The translations under genes were made by a program, and so were the position numbers. DNA of 64,000 nt from Eutreptiella sp. 'Long Island Sound 2002' (lineage: Eukaryota > Euglenozoa > Euglenophyceae > Eutreptiales > Eutreptiaceae), in NCBI GenBank assembly GCA_964036045.1, contig OZ038400.1:16365079-16429078 (forward strand). The letters run 5' to 3'. The stretch's first letter is position 1. Each line of letters starts with the position of its first letter. This document shows, piece after piece, positions 1 through 10,886 of the stretch. Under the pieces are notes generated by a model that saw nothing but the letters and a program-made list of their open reading frames with translations, was not told the origin of the DNA and made no database searches.

Positions 1-5
1 GCAAA

Positions 6-408
6 TTGGAGGCCGGGACCCTCTTTTTTGAAATCTTTGGGCCTGAAGGCCGCCAGGCCTTCAGCCGCCCGCCCGCCTTCGCCCACGCCTTAGCCGAAGC
101 CAAAGGCGGAGGCCAACCCTTTAGAGTCGCTACCCAGGGGGCTTGGCCAAAAATGGCCTTCCTGCCCTGTCTTTGGACGTATTATGCCTAGCCTGTGTGG
201 CGGCTGTCCGGACCGTAGGGTGGTCAGTCTGGGGGCTTTTTGGTCAATGTTTGATTAAGCAAGTTGACTTTGATTCGGGGCTCGCCTATGTCTTACAGCA
301 GCGGATACCGTTTTACCGGTGGTCCAAATCCCAATTGTATGGTGCATGGCGTACCCATGAACCTGATTTCATGCTTCCAAGCTTCAAAACTGCTAACTAG
401 AGGGCAAA
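6..408 (+). repeat. Representative 403-bp monomer with landmarks
   Basis: First complete unit in the chosen phase. In order it holds a T6 tract near 24-29, an inverted repeat at 43-64, a second at 86-108 (CGCCTT/AAGGCG arms, 11-nt loop), a third at 145-158 (GGCCA/TGGCC arms, AAAA loop), the 8-bp palindrome GTCCGGAC at 206-213, an ACCGGT site in the second half, and AAGCTT close to the 3' end. This copy has CTAACTAG where nearly all others have CTATCTAG, so it lacks the XbaI site. Two open stretches of 61 and 85 codons lie within it, but both begin with TTG and no ATG-initiated gene is evident. Confidence 0.9.
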
Positions 409-443
409 TTGGAGGCCGGGACCCTCTTTTTTGAAATCTTTGG

Positions 444-469
444 GGCTGAAGGCCGCCAGGCCTTCAGCC
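444..469. repeat. Perfect 11-bp-arm inverted repeat in G-type 403-bp units
   Basis: Arms GGCTGAAGGCC and GGCCTTCAGCC are separated by the 4-nt spacer GCCA. This copy belongs to units with G before CTGAAGG. In C-type units (for example 41-66) the same position gives a C-C mismatch inside the stem, leaving a 9-bp perfect core. Units at 2021, 4439 and 5648 change the spacer to GCCG but keep both arms. The element recurs once per monomer and could form a DNA cruciform or an RNA hairpin if transcribed; either role is inference. Confidence 0.85.
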
Positions 470-1617
470 GCCCACCCGCCTTCGCCCACGCCTTAGCCGA
501 AGCCAAAGGCGGAGGCCAACCCTTTAGAGTCGCTACCCAGGGGGCTTGGCCAAAAATGGCCTTCCTGCCCTGTCTTTGGACGTATTATGCCTAGCCTGTG
601 TGGCGGCTGTCCGGACCGTAGGGTGGTCAGTCTGGGGGCTTTTTGGTCAATGTTTGATTAAGCAAGTTGACTTTGATTCGGGGCTCGCCTATGTCTTACA
701 GCAGCGGATACCGTTTTACCGGTGGTCCAAATCCCAATTGTATGGTGCATGGCGTACCCATGAACCTGATTCCATGCTTCCAAGCTTCAAAACTGCTATC
801 TAGAGGGCAAATTGGAGGCCGGGACCCTCTTTTTTGAAATCTTTGGGCCTGAAGGCCGCCAGGCCTTCAGCCGCCCGCCCGTCTTCGCCCACGCCTTAGC
901 CGAAGCCAAAGGCGGAGGCCAACCCTTTAGAGTCGCTACCCAGGGGGCTTGGCCAAAAATGGCCTTCCTGCCCTGTCTTTGGACGTATTATGCCTAGCCT
1001 GTGTGGCGGCTGTCCGGACCGTAGGGTGGTCAGTCTGGGGGCTTTTTGGTCAATGTTTGATTAAGCAAGTTGACTTTGATTCGGGGCTCGCCTATGTCTT
1101 ACAGCAGCGGATACCGTTTTACCGGTGGTCCAAATCCCAATTGTATGGTGCATGGCGTACCCATGAACCTGATTCCATGCTTCCAAGCTTCAAAACTGCT
1201 ATCTAGAGGGCAAATTGGAGGCCGGGACCCTCTTTTTTGAAATCTTTGGGCCTGAAGGCCGCCAGGCCTTCAGCCGCCCGCCCGCCTTCGCCCACGCCTT
1301 AGCCGAAGCCAAAGGCGGAGGCCAACCCTTTAGAGTCGCTACCCAGGGGGCTTGGCCAAAAATGGCCTTCCTGCCCTGTCTTTGGACGTATTATGCCTAG
1401 CCTGTGTGGCGGCTGTCCGGACCGTAGGGTGGTCAGTCTGGGGGCTTTTTGGTCAATGTTTGATTAAGCAAGTTGACTTTGATTCGGGGCTCGCCTATGT
1501 CTTACAGCAGCGGATACCGTTTTACCGGTGGTCCAAATCCCAATTGTATGGTGCATGGCGTACCCATGAACCTGATTTCATGCTTCCAAGCTTCAAAACT
1601 GCTATCTAGAGGGCAAA

Positions 1618-2423
1618 TTGGAGGCCGGGACCCTCTTTTTTGAAATCTTTGGGGCTGAAGGCCGCCAGGCCTTCAGCCGCCCACCCGCCTTCGCCCACGC
1701 CTTAGCCGAAGCCAAAGGCGGAGGCCAACCCTTTAGAGTCGCTACCCAGGGGGCTTGGCCAAAAATGGCCTTCCTGCCCTGTCTTTGGACGTATTATGCC
1801 TAGCCTGTGTGGCGGCTGTCCGGACCGTAGGGTGGTCAGTCTGGGGGCTTTTTGGTCAATGTTTGATTAAGCAAGTTGACTTTGATTCGGGGCACGCCTA
1901 TGTCTTACAGCAGCGGATACCGTTTTACCGGTGGTCCAAATCCCAATTGTATGGTGCATGGCGTGCCCATGAACCTGATTCCATGCTTCCAAGCTTCAAA
2001 ACTGCTATCTAGAGGGCAAATTGGAGGCCGGGACCCTCTTTTTTGAAATCTTTGGGCCTGAAGGCCGCCGGGCCTTCAGCCGCCCGCCCGCCTTCGCCCA
2101 CGCCTTAGCCGAAGCCAAAGGCGGAGGCCAACCCTTTAGAGTCGCTACCCAGGGGGCTTGGCCAAAAATGGCCTTCCTGCCCTGTCTTTGGACGTATTAT
2201 GCCTAGCCTGTGTGGCGGCTGTCCGGACCGTAGGGTGGTCAGTCTGGGGGCTTTTTGGTCAATGTTTGATTAAGCAAGTTGACTTTGATTCGGGGCTCGC
2301 CTATGTCTTACAGCAGCGGATACCGTTTTACCGGTGGTCCAAATCCCAATTGTATGGTGCATGGCGTACCCATGAACCTGATTCCATGCTTCCAAGCTTC
2401 AAAACTGCTATCTAGAGGGCAAA
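1618..2423 (+). repeat. Two-unit marker block A, copy 1 (403-bp array)
   Basis: A unit with GTGCCC in its second half is followed by a unit with GCCGGGCC at the hairpin loop. The same ordered pair recurs at 4036-4841 and 5245-6050, which are 6 and then 3 units further on. This shows that multi-unit segments, not only single monomers, were copied. The first unit here also has a private GGCACGCC variant. Confidence 0.7.
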
Positions 2424-4035
2424 TTGGAGGCCGGGACCCTCTTTTTTGAAATCTTTGGGGCTGAAGGCCGCCAGGCCTTCAGCCGCCCACCCGCCTTCGC
2501 CCACGCCTTAGCCGAAGCCAAAGGCGGAGGCCAACCCTTTAGAGTCGCTACCCAGGGGGCTTGGCCAAAAATGGCCTTCCTGCCCTGTCTTTGGACGTAT
2601 TATGCCTAGCCTGTGTGGCGGCTGTCCGGACCGTAGGGTGGTCAGTCTGGGGGCTTTTTGGTCAATGTTTGATTAAGCAAGTTGACTTTGATTCGGGGCT
2701 CGCCTATGTCTTACAGCAGCGGATACCGTTTTACCGGTGGTCCAAATCCCAATTGTATGGTGCATGGCGTACCCATGAACCTGATTCCATGCTTCCAAGC
2801 TTCAAAACTGCTATCTAGAGGGCAAATTGGAGGCCGGGACCCTCTTTTTTGAAATCTTTGGGCCTGAAGGCCGCCAGGCCTTCAGCCGCCCGCCCGCCTT
2901 CGCCCACGCCTTAGCCGAAGCCAAAGGCGGAGGCCAACCCTTTAGAGTCGCTACCCAGGGGGCTTGGCCAAAAATGGCCTTCCTGCCCTGTCTTTGGACG
3001 TATTATGCCTAGCCTGTGTGGCGGCTGTCCGGACCGTAGGGTGGTCAGTCTGGGGGCTTTTTGGTCAATGTTTGATTAAGCAAGTTGACTTTGATTCGGG
3101 GCTCGCCTATGTCTTACAGCAGCGGATACCGTTTTACCGGTGGTCCAAATCCCAATTGTATGGTGCATGGCGTACCCATGAACCTGATTCCATGCTTCCA
3201 AGCTTCAAAACTGCTATCTAGAGGGCAAATTGGAGGCCGGGACCCTCTTTTTTGAAATCTTTGGGCCTGAAGGCCGCCAGGCCTTCAGCCGCCCGCCCGC
3301 CTTCGCCCACGCCTTAGCCGAAGCCAAAGGCGGAGGCCAACCCTTTAGAGTCGCTACCCAGGGGGCTTGGCCAAAAATGGCCTTCCTGCCCTGTCTTTGG
3401 ACGTATTATGCCTAGCCTGTGTGGCGGCTGTCCGGACCGTAGGGTGGTCAGTCTGGGGGCTTTTTGGTCAATGTTTGATTAAGCAAGTTGACTTTGATTC
3501 GGGGCTCGCCTATGTCTTACAGCAGCGGATACCGTTTTACCGGTGGTCCAAATCCCAATTGTATGGTGCATGGCGTACCCATGAACCTGATTCCATGCTT
3601 CCAAGCTTCAAAACTGCTATCTAGAGGGCAAATTGGAGGCCGGGACCCTCTTTTTTGAAATCTTTGGGGCTGAAGGCCGCCAGGCCTTCAGCCGCCCACC
3701 CGCCTTCGCCCACGCCTTAGCCGAAGCCAAAGGCGGAGGCCAACCCTTTAGAGTCGCTACCCAGGGGGCTTGGCCAAAAATGGCCTTCCTGCCCTGTCTT
3801 TGGACGTATTATGCCTAGCCTGTGTGGCGGCTGTCCGGACCGTAGGGTGGTCAGTCTGGGGGCTTTTTGGTCAATGTTTGATTAAGCAAGTTGACTTTGA
3901 TTCGGGGCTCGCCTATGTCTTACAGCAGCGGATACCGTTTTACCGGTGGTCCAAATCCCAATTGTATGGTGCATGGCGTACCCATGAACCTGATTCCATG
4001 CTTCCAAGCTTCAAAACTGCTATCTAGAGGGCAAA

Positions 4036-4841
4036 TTGGAGGCCGGGACCCTCTTTTTTGAAATCTTTGGGGCTGAAGGCCGCCAGGCCTTCAGCCGCCC
4101 ACCCGCCTTCGCCCACGCCTTAGCCGAAGCCAAAGGCGGAGGCCAACCCTTTAGAGTCGCTACCCAGGGGGCTTGGCCAAAAATGGCCTTCCTGCCCTGT
4201 CTTTGGACGTATTATGCCTAGCCTGTGTGGCGGCTGTCCGGACCGTAGGGTGGTCAGTCTGGGGGCTTTTTGGTCAATGTTTGATTAAGCAAGTTGACTT
4301 TGATTCGGGGCTCGCCTATGTCTTACAGCAGCGGATACCGTTTTACCGGTGGTCCAAATCCCAATTGTATGGTGCATGGCGTGCCCATGAACCTGATTTC
4401 ATGCTTCCAAGCTTCAAAACTGCTATCTAGAGGGCAAATTGGAGGCCGGGACCCTCTTTTTTGAAATCTTTGGGCCTGAAGGCCGCCGGGCCTTCAGCCG
4501 CCCGCCCGCCTTCGCCCACGCCTTAGCCGAAGCCAAAGGCGGAGGCCAACCCTTTAGAGTCGCTACCCAGGGGGCTTGGCCAAAAATGGCCTTCCTGCCC
4601 TGTCTTTGGACGTATTATGCCTAGCCTGTGTGGCGGCTGTCCGGACCGTAGGGTGGTCAGTCTGGGGGCTTTTTGGTCAATGTTTGATTAAGCAAGTTGA
4701 CTTTGATTCGGGGCTCGCCTATGTCTTACAGCAGCGGATACCGTTTTACCGGTGGTCCAAATCCCAATTGTATGGTGCATGGCGTACCCATGAACCTGAT
4801 TCCATGCTTCCAAGCTTCAAAACTGCTATCTAGAGGGCAAA
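4036..4841 (+). repeat. Two-unit marker block A, copy 2
   Basis: Same ordered pair as at 1618-2423, with the GTGCCC unit followed by the GCCGGGCC unit. The first unit differs from the other two copies by GATTTC in place of GATTCC. Confidence 0.7.
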
Positions 4842-5244
4842 TTGGAGGCCGGGACCCTCTTTTTTGAAATCTTTGGGGCTGAAGGCCGCCAGGCCTTCAG
4901 CCGCCCACCCGCCTTCGCCCACGCCTTAGCCGAAGCCAAAGGCGGAGGCCAACCCTTTAGAGTCGCTACCCAGGGGGCTTGGCCAAAAATGGCCTTCCTG
5001 CCCTGTCTTTGGACGTATTATGCCTAGCCTGTGTGGCGGCTGTCCGGACCGTAGGGTGGTCAGTCTGGGGGCTTTTTGGTCAATGTTTGATTAAGCAAGT
5101 TGACTTTGATTCGGGGCTCGCCTATGTCTTACAGCAGCGGATACCGTTTTACCGGTGGTCCAAATCCCAATTGTATGGTGCATGGCGTACCCATGAACCT
5201 GATTCCATGCTTCCAAGCTTCAAAACTGCTATCTAGAGGGCAAA

Positions 5245-6050
5245 TTGGAGGCCGGGACCCTCTTTTTTGAAATCTTTGGGGCTGAAGGCCGCCAGGCCTT
5301 CAGCCGCCCACCCGCCTTCGCCCACGCCTTAGCCGAAGCCAAAGGCGGAGGCCAACCCTTTAGAGTCGCTACCCAGGGGGCTTGGCCAAAAATGGCCTTC
5401 CTGCCCTGTCTTTGGACGTATTATGCCTAGCCTGTGTGGCGGCTGTCCGGACCGTAGGGTGGTCAGTCTGGGGGCTTTTTGGTCAATGTTTGATTAAGCA
5501 AGTTGACTTTGATTCGGGGCTCGCCTATGTCTTACAGCAGCGGATACCGTTTTACCGGTGGTCCAAATCCCAATTGTATGGTGCATGGCGTGCCCATGAA
5601 CCTGATTCCATGCTTCCAAGCTTCAAAACTGCTATCTAGAGGGCAAATTGGAGGCCGGGACCCTCTTTTTTGAAATCTTTGGGCCTGAAGGCCGCCGGGC
5701 CTTCAGCCGCCCGCCCGCCTTCGCCCACGCCTTAGCCGAAGCCAAAGGCGGAGGCCAACCCTTTAGAGTCGCTACCCAGGGGGCTTGGCCAAAAATGGCC
5801 TTCCTGCCCTGTCTTTGGACGTATTATGCCTAGCCTGTGTGGCGGCTGTCCGGACCGTAGGGTGGTCAGTCTGGGGGCTTTTTGGTCAATGTTTGATTAA
5901 GCAAGTTGACTTTGATTCGGGGCTCGCCTATGTCTTACAGCAGCGGATACCGTTTTACCGGTGGTCCAAATCCCAATTGTATGGTGCATGGCGTACCCAT
6001 GAACCTGATTCCATGCTTCCAAGCTTCAAAACTGCTATCTAGAGGGCAAA
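5245..6050 (+). repeat. Two-unit marker block A, copy 3
   Basis: Third occurrence of the GTGCCC then GCCGGGCC pair, 1209 bp (3 units) after copy 2. The next unit (6051) carries a private T-to-C change inside the T6 tract. Confidence 0.7.
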
Positions 6051-8065
6051 TTGGAGGCCGGGACCCTCTTTCTTGAAATCTTTGGGCCTGAAGGCCGCCA
6101 GGCCTTCAGCCGCCCACCCGCCTTCGCCCACGCCTTAGCCGAAGCCAAAGGCGGAGGCCAACCCTTTAGAGTCGCTACCCAGGGGGCTTGGCCAAAAATG
6201 GCCTTCCTGCCCTGTCTTTGGACGTATTATGCCTAGCCTGTGTGGCGGCTGTCCGGACCGTAGGGTGGTCAGTCTGGGGGCTTTTTGGTCAATGTTTGAT
6301 TAAGCAAGTTGACTTTGATTCGGGGCTCGCCTATGTCTTACAGCAGCGGATACCGTTTTACCGGTGGTCCAAATCCCAATTGTATGGTGCATGGCGTACC
6401 CATGAACCTGATTCCATGCTTCCAAGCTTCAAAACTGCTATCTAGAGGGCAAATTGGAGGCCGGGACCCTCTTTTTTGAAATCTTTGGGCCTGAAGGCCG
6501 CCAGGCCTTCAGCCGCCCGCCCGCCTTCGCCCACGCCTTAGCCGAAGCCAAAGGCGGAGGCCAACCCTTTAGAGTCGCTACCCAGGGGGCTTGGCCAAAA
6601 ATGGCCTTCCTGCCCTGTCTTTGGACGTATTATGCCTAGCCTGTGTGGCGGCTGTCCGGACCGTAGGGTGGTCAGTCTGGGGGCTTTTTGGTCAATGTTT
6701 GATTAAGCAAGTTGACTTTGATTCGGGGCTCGCCTATGTCTTACAGCAGCGGATACCGTTTTACCGGTGGTCCAAATCCCAATTGTATGGTGCATGGCGT
6801 ACCCATGAACCTGATTCCATGCTTCCAAGCTTCAAAACTGCTATCTAGAGGGCAAATTGGAGGCCGGGACCCTCTTTTTTGAAATCTTTGGGGCTGAAGG
6901 CCGCCAGGCCTTCAGCCGCCCACCCGCCTTCGCCCACGCCTTAGCCGAAGCCAAAGGCGGAGGCCAACCCTTTAGAGTCGCTACCCAGGGGGCTTGGCCA
7001 AAAATGGCCTTCCTGCCCTGTCTTTGGACGTATTATGCCTAGCCTGTGTGGCGGCTGTCCGGACCGTAGGGTGGTCAGTCTGGGGGCTTTTTGGTCAATG
7101 TTTGATTAAGCAAGTTGACTTTGATTCGGGGCTCGCCTATGTCTTACAGCAGCGGATACCGTTTTACCGGTGGTCCAAATCCCAATTGTATGGTGCATGG
7201 CGTACCCATGAACCTGATTCCATGCTTCCAAGCTTCAAAACTGCTATCTAGAGGGCAAATTGGAGGCCGGGACCCTCTTTTTTGAAATCTTTGGGGCTGA
7301 AGGCCGCCAGGCCTTCAGCCGCCCACCCGCCTTCGCCCACGCCTTAGCCGAAGCCAAAGGCGGAGGCCAACCCTTTAGAGTCGCTACCCAGGGGGCTTGG
7401 CCAAAAATGGCCTTCCTGCCCTGTCTTTGGACGTATTATGCCTAGCCTGTGTGGCGGCTGTCCGGACCGTAGGGTGGTCAGTCTGGGGGCTTTTTGGTCA
7501 ATGTTTGATTAAGCAAGTTGACTTTGATTCGGGGCTCGCCTATGTCTTACAGCAGCGGATACCGTTTTACCGGTGGTCCAAATCCCAATTGTATGGTGCA
7601 TGGCGTACCCATGAACCTGATTCCATGCTTCCAAGCTTCAAAACTGCTATCTAGAGGGCAAATTGGAGGCCGGGACCCTCTTTTTTGAAATCTTTGGGGC
7701 TGAAGGCCGCCAGGCCTTCAGCCGCCCGCCCGCCTTCGCCCACGCCTTAGCCGAAGCCAAAGGCGGAGGCCAACCCTTTAGAGTCGCTACCCAGGGGGCT
7801 TGGCCAAAAATGGCCTTCCTGCCCTGTCTTTGGACGTATTATGCCTAGCCTGTGTGGCGGCTGTCCGGACCGTAGGGTGGTCAGTCTGGGGGCTTTTTGG
7901 TCAATGTTTGATTAAGCAAGTTGACTTTGATTCGGGGCTCGCCTATGTCTTACAGCAGCGGATACCGTTTTACCGGTGGTCCAAATCCCAATTGTATGGT
8001 GCATGGCGTACCCATGAACCTGATTCCATGCTTCCAAGCTTCAAAACTGCTATCTAGAGGGCAAA

Positions 8066-8468
8066 TTGGAGGCCGGGACCCTCTTTTTTGAAATCTTTGG
8101 GCCTGAAGGCCGCCAGGCCTTCAGCCGCCCACCCGCCTTCGCCCACGCCTTAGCCGAAGCCAAAGGCGGAGGCCAACCCTTTAGAGTCGCTACCCAGGGG
8201 GCTTGGCCAAAAATGGCCTTCCTGCCCTGTCTTTGGACGTATTATGCCTAGCCTGTGTGGCGGCTGTCCGGACCGTAGGGTTGTCAGTCTGGGGGCTTTT
8301 TGGTCAATGTTTGATTAAGCAAGTTGACTTTGATTCGGGCCTTCAGCCGCCCGCCCGCCTTGCCGGCCAAAAATGGCCTTCCTGCCCTGTCTTTGGACGT
8401 ATTATGCCTAGCCTGTGTGGCGGCTGTCCGGACCGTAGGGTGGTCAGTCTGGGTATCTAGAGGGCAAA
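8066..8468 (+). repeat. Internally rearranged 403-bp unit of unchanged length
   Basis: The first 274 bp are a normal unit. From 8340 to 8453 the expected sequence is replaced: 8340-8361 copies the CCTTCAGCC region (compare 8521-8542), then come 3 linking bases, and 8365-8453 repeats the 89-bp GGCCAAAAATGG to CAGTCTGGG segment (compare 8608-8696). Normal sequence resumes at TATCTAG (8454). The replaced and replacing segments are both 114 bp, so unit spacing stays at 403 bp. The unit's own first copy of the 89-bp segment has GGTTGTC while the inserted copy has GGTGGTC, so the insert probably came from another unit. HindIII and ACCGGT sites are lost here. Confidence 0.93.
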
Positions 8469-10080
8469 TTGGAGGCCGGGACCCTCTTTTTTGAAATCTT
8501 TGGGGCTGAAGGCCGCCAGGCCTTCAGCCGCCCGCCCGCCTTCGCCCACGCCTTAGCCGAAGCCAAAGGCGGAGGCCAACCCTTTAGAGTCGCTACCCAG
8601 GGGGCTTGGCCAAAAATGGCCTTCCTGCCCTGTCTTTGGACGTATTATGCCTAGCCTGTGTGGCGGCTGTCCGGACCGTAGGGTGGTCAGTCTGGGGGCT
8701 TTTTGGTCAATGTTTGATTAAGCAAGTTGACTTTGATTCGGGGCTCGCCTATGTCTTACAGCAGCGGATACCGTTTTACCGGTGGTCCAAATCCCAATTG
8801 TATGGTGCATGGCGTACCCATGAACCTGATTCCATGCTTCCAAGCTTCAAAACTGCTATCTAGAGGGCAAATTGGAGGCCGGGACCCTCTTTTTTGAAAT
8901 CTTTGGGGCTGAAGGCCGCCAGGCCTTCAGCCGCCCACCCGCCTTCGCCCACGCCTTAGCCGAAGCCAAAGGCGGAGGCCAACCCTTTAGAGTCGCTACC
9001 CAGGGGGCTTGGCCAAAAATGGCCTTCCTGCCCTGTCTTTGGACGTATTATGCCTAGCCTGTGTGGCGGCTGTCCGGACCGTAGGGTGGTCAGTCTGGGG
9101 GCTTTTTGGTCAATGTTTGATTAAGCAAGTTGACTTTGATTCGGGGCTCGCCTATGTCTTACAGCAGCGGATACCGTTTTACCGGTGGTCCAAATCCCAA
9201 TTGTATGGTGCATGGCGTACCCATGAACCTGATTCCATGCTTCCAAGCTTCAAAACTGCTATCTAGAGGGCAAATTGGAGGCCGGGACCCTCTTTTTTGA
9301 AATCTTTGGGGCTGAAGGCCGCCAGGCCTTCAGCCGCCCGCCCGCCTTCGCCCACGCCTTAGCCGAAGCCAAAGGCGGAGGCCAACCCTTTAGAGTCGCT
9401 ACCCAGGGGGCTTGGCCAAAAATGGCCTTCCTGCCCTGTCTTTGGACGTATTATGCCTAGCCTGTGTGGCGGCTGTCCGGACCGTAGGGTGGTCAGTCTG
9501 GGGGCTTTTTGGTCAATGTTTGATTAAGCAAGTTGACTTTGATTCGGGGCTCGCCTATGTCTTACAGCAGCGGATACCGTTTTACCGGTGGTCCAAATCC
9601 CAATTGTATGGTGCATGGCGTACCCATGAACCTGATTCCATGCTTCCAAGCTTCAAAACTGCTATCTAGAGGGCAAATTGGAGGCCGGGACCCTCTTTTT
9701 TGAAATCTTTGGGGCTGAAGGCCGCCAGGCCTTCAGCCGCCCGCCCGCCTTCGCCCACGCCTTAGCCGAAGCCAAAGGCGGAGGCCAACCCTTTAGAGTC
9801 GCTACCCAGGGGGCTTGGCCAAAAATGGCCTTCCTGCCCTGTCTTTGGACGTATTATGCCTAGCCTGTGTGGCGGCTGTCCGGACCGTAGGGTGGTCAGT
9901 CTGGGGGCTTTTTGGTCAATGTTTGATTAAGCAAGTTGACTTTGATTCGGGGCTCGCCTATGTCTTACAGCAGCGGATACCGTTTTACCGGTGGTCCAAA
10001 TCCCAATTGTATGGTGCATGGCGTACCCATGAACCTGATTCCATGCTTCCAAGCTTCAAAACTGCTATCTAGAGGGCAAA

Positions 10081-10886
10081 TTGGAGGCCGGGACCCTCTT
10101 TTTTGAAATCTTTGGGGCTGAAGGCCGCCAGGCCTTCAGCCGCCCACCCGCCTTCGCCCACGCCTTAGCCGAAGCCAAAGGCGGAGGCCAACCCTTTAGA
10201 GTCGCTACCCAGGGGGCTTGGCCAAAAATGGCCTTCCTGCCCTGTCTTTGGACGTATTATGCCTAGCCTGTGTGGCGGCTGTCCGGACCGTAGGGTTGTC
10301 AGTCTGGGGGCTTTTTGGTCAATGTTTGATTAAGCAAGTTGACTTTGATTCGGGGCTCGCCTATGTCTTACAGCAGCGGATACCGTTTTACCGGTGGTCC
10401 AAATCCCAATTGTATGGTGCATGGCGTACCCATGAACCTGATTCCATGCTTCCAAGCTTCAAAACTGCTATCTAGAGGGCAAATTGGAGGCCGGGACCCT
10501 CTTTTTTGAAATCTTTGGGCCTGAAGGCCGCCAGGCCTTCAGCCGCCCGCCCGCCTTCGCCCACGCCTTAGCCGAACCCAAAGGCGGAGGCCAACCCTTT
10601 AGAGTCGCTACCCAGGGGGCTTGGCCAAAAATGGCCTTCCTGCCCTGTCTTTGGACGTATTATGCCTAGCCTGTGTGGCGGCTGTCCGGACCGTAGGGTG
10701 GTCAGTCTGGGGGCTTTTTGGTCAATGTTTGATTAAGTAAGTTGACTTTGATTCGGGGCTCGCCTATGTCTTACAGCAGCGGATACCGTTTTACCGGTGG
10801 TCCAAATCCCAATTGTATGGTGCATGGCGTACCCATGAACCTGATTCCATGCTTCCAAGCTTCAAAACTGCTATCTAGAGGGCAAA
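10081..10886 (+). repeat. Two-unit marker block B, copy 1
   Basis: A unit with GGTTGTC is followed by a unit with GCCGAACCC (others GCCGAAGCC) and AAGTAAG (others AAGCAAG). The same ordered pair recurs at 13305, exactly 8 units (3224 bp) later. The AAGTAAG change puts a stop in the 85-codon open stretch seen in other units, with no sign that this copy was selected against. Confidence 0.75.

Noticed and set aside
6-191. 61-codon open frame repeated in almost every 403-bp unit as a conserved small protein
   Set aside because: It starts with TTG, not ATG. Its repetition only reflects the satellite. Differences between copies are mostly amino-acid changing, with no sign of protein-level constraint.
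143-400. 85-codon open frame repeated in 403-bp units
   Set aside because: It also starts with TTG. It is stopped by AAGTAAG in the units at 10484 and 13708, scrambled in the unit at 8066 and reframed in 402-bp units, with no consequence for array maintenance.
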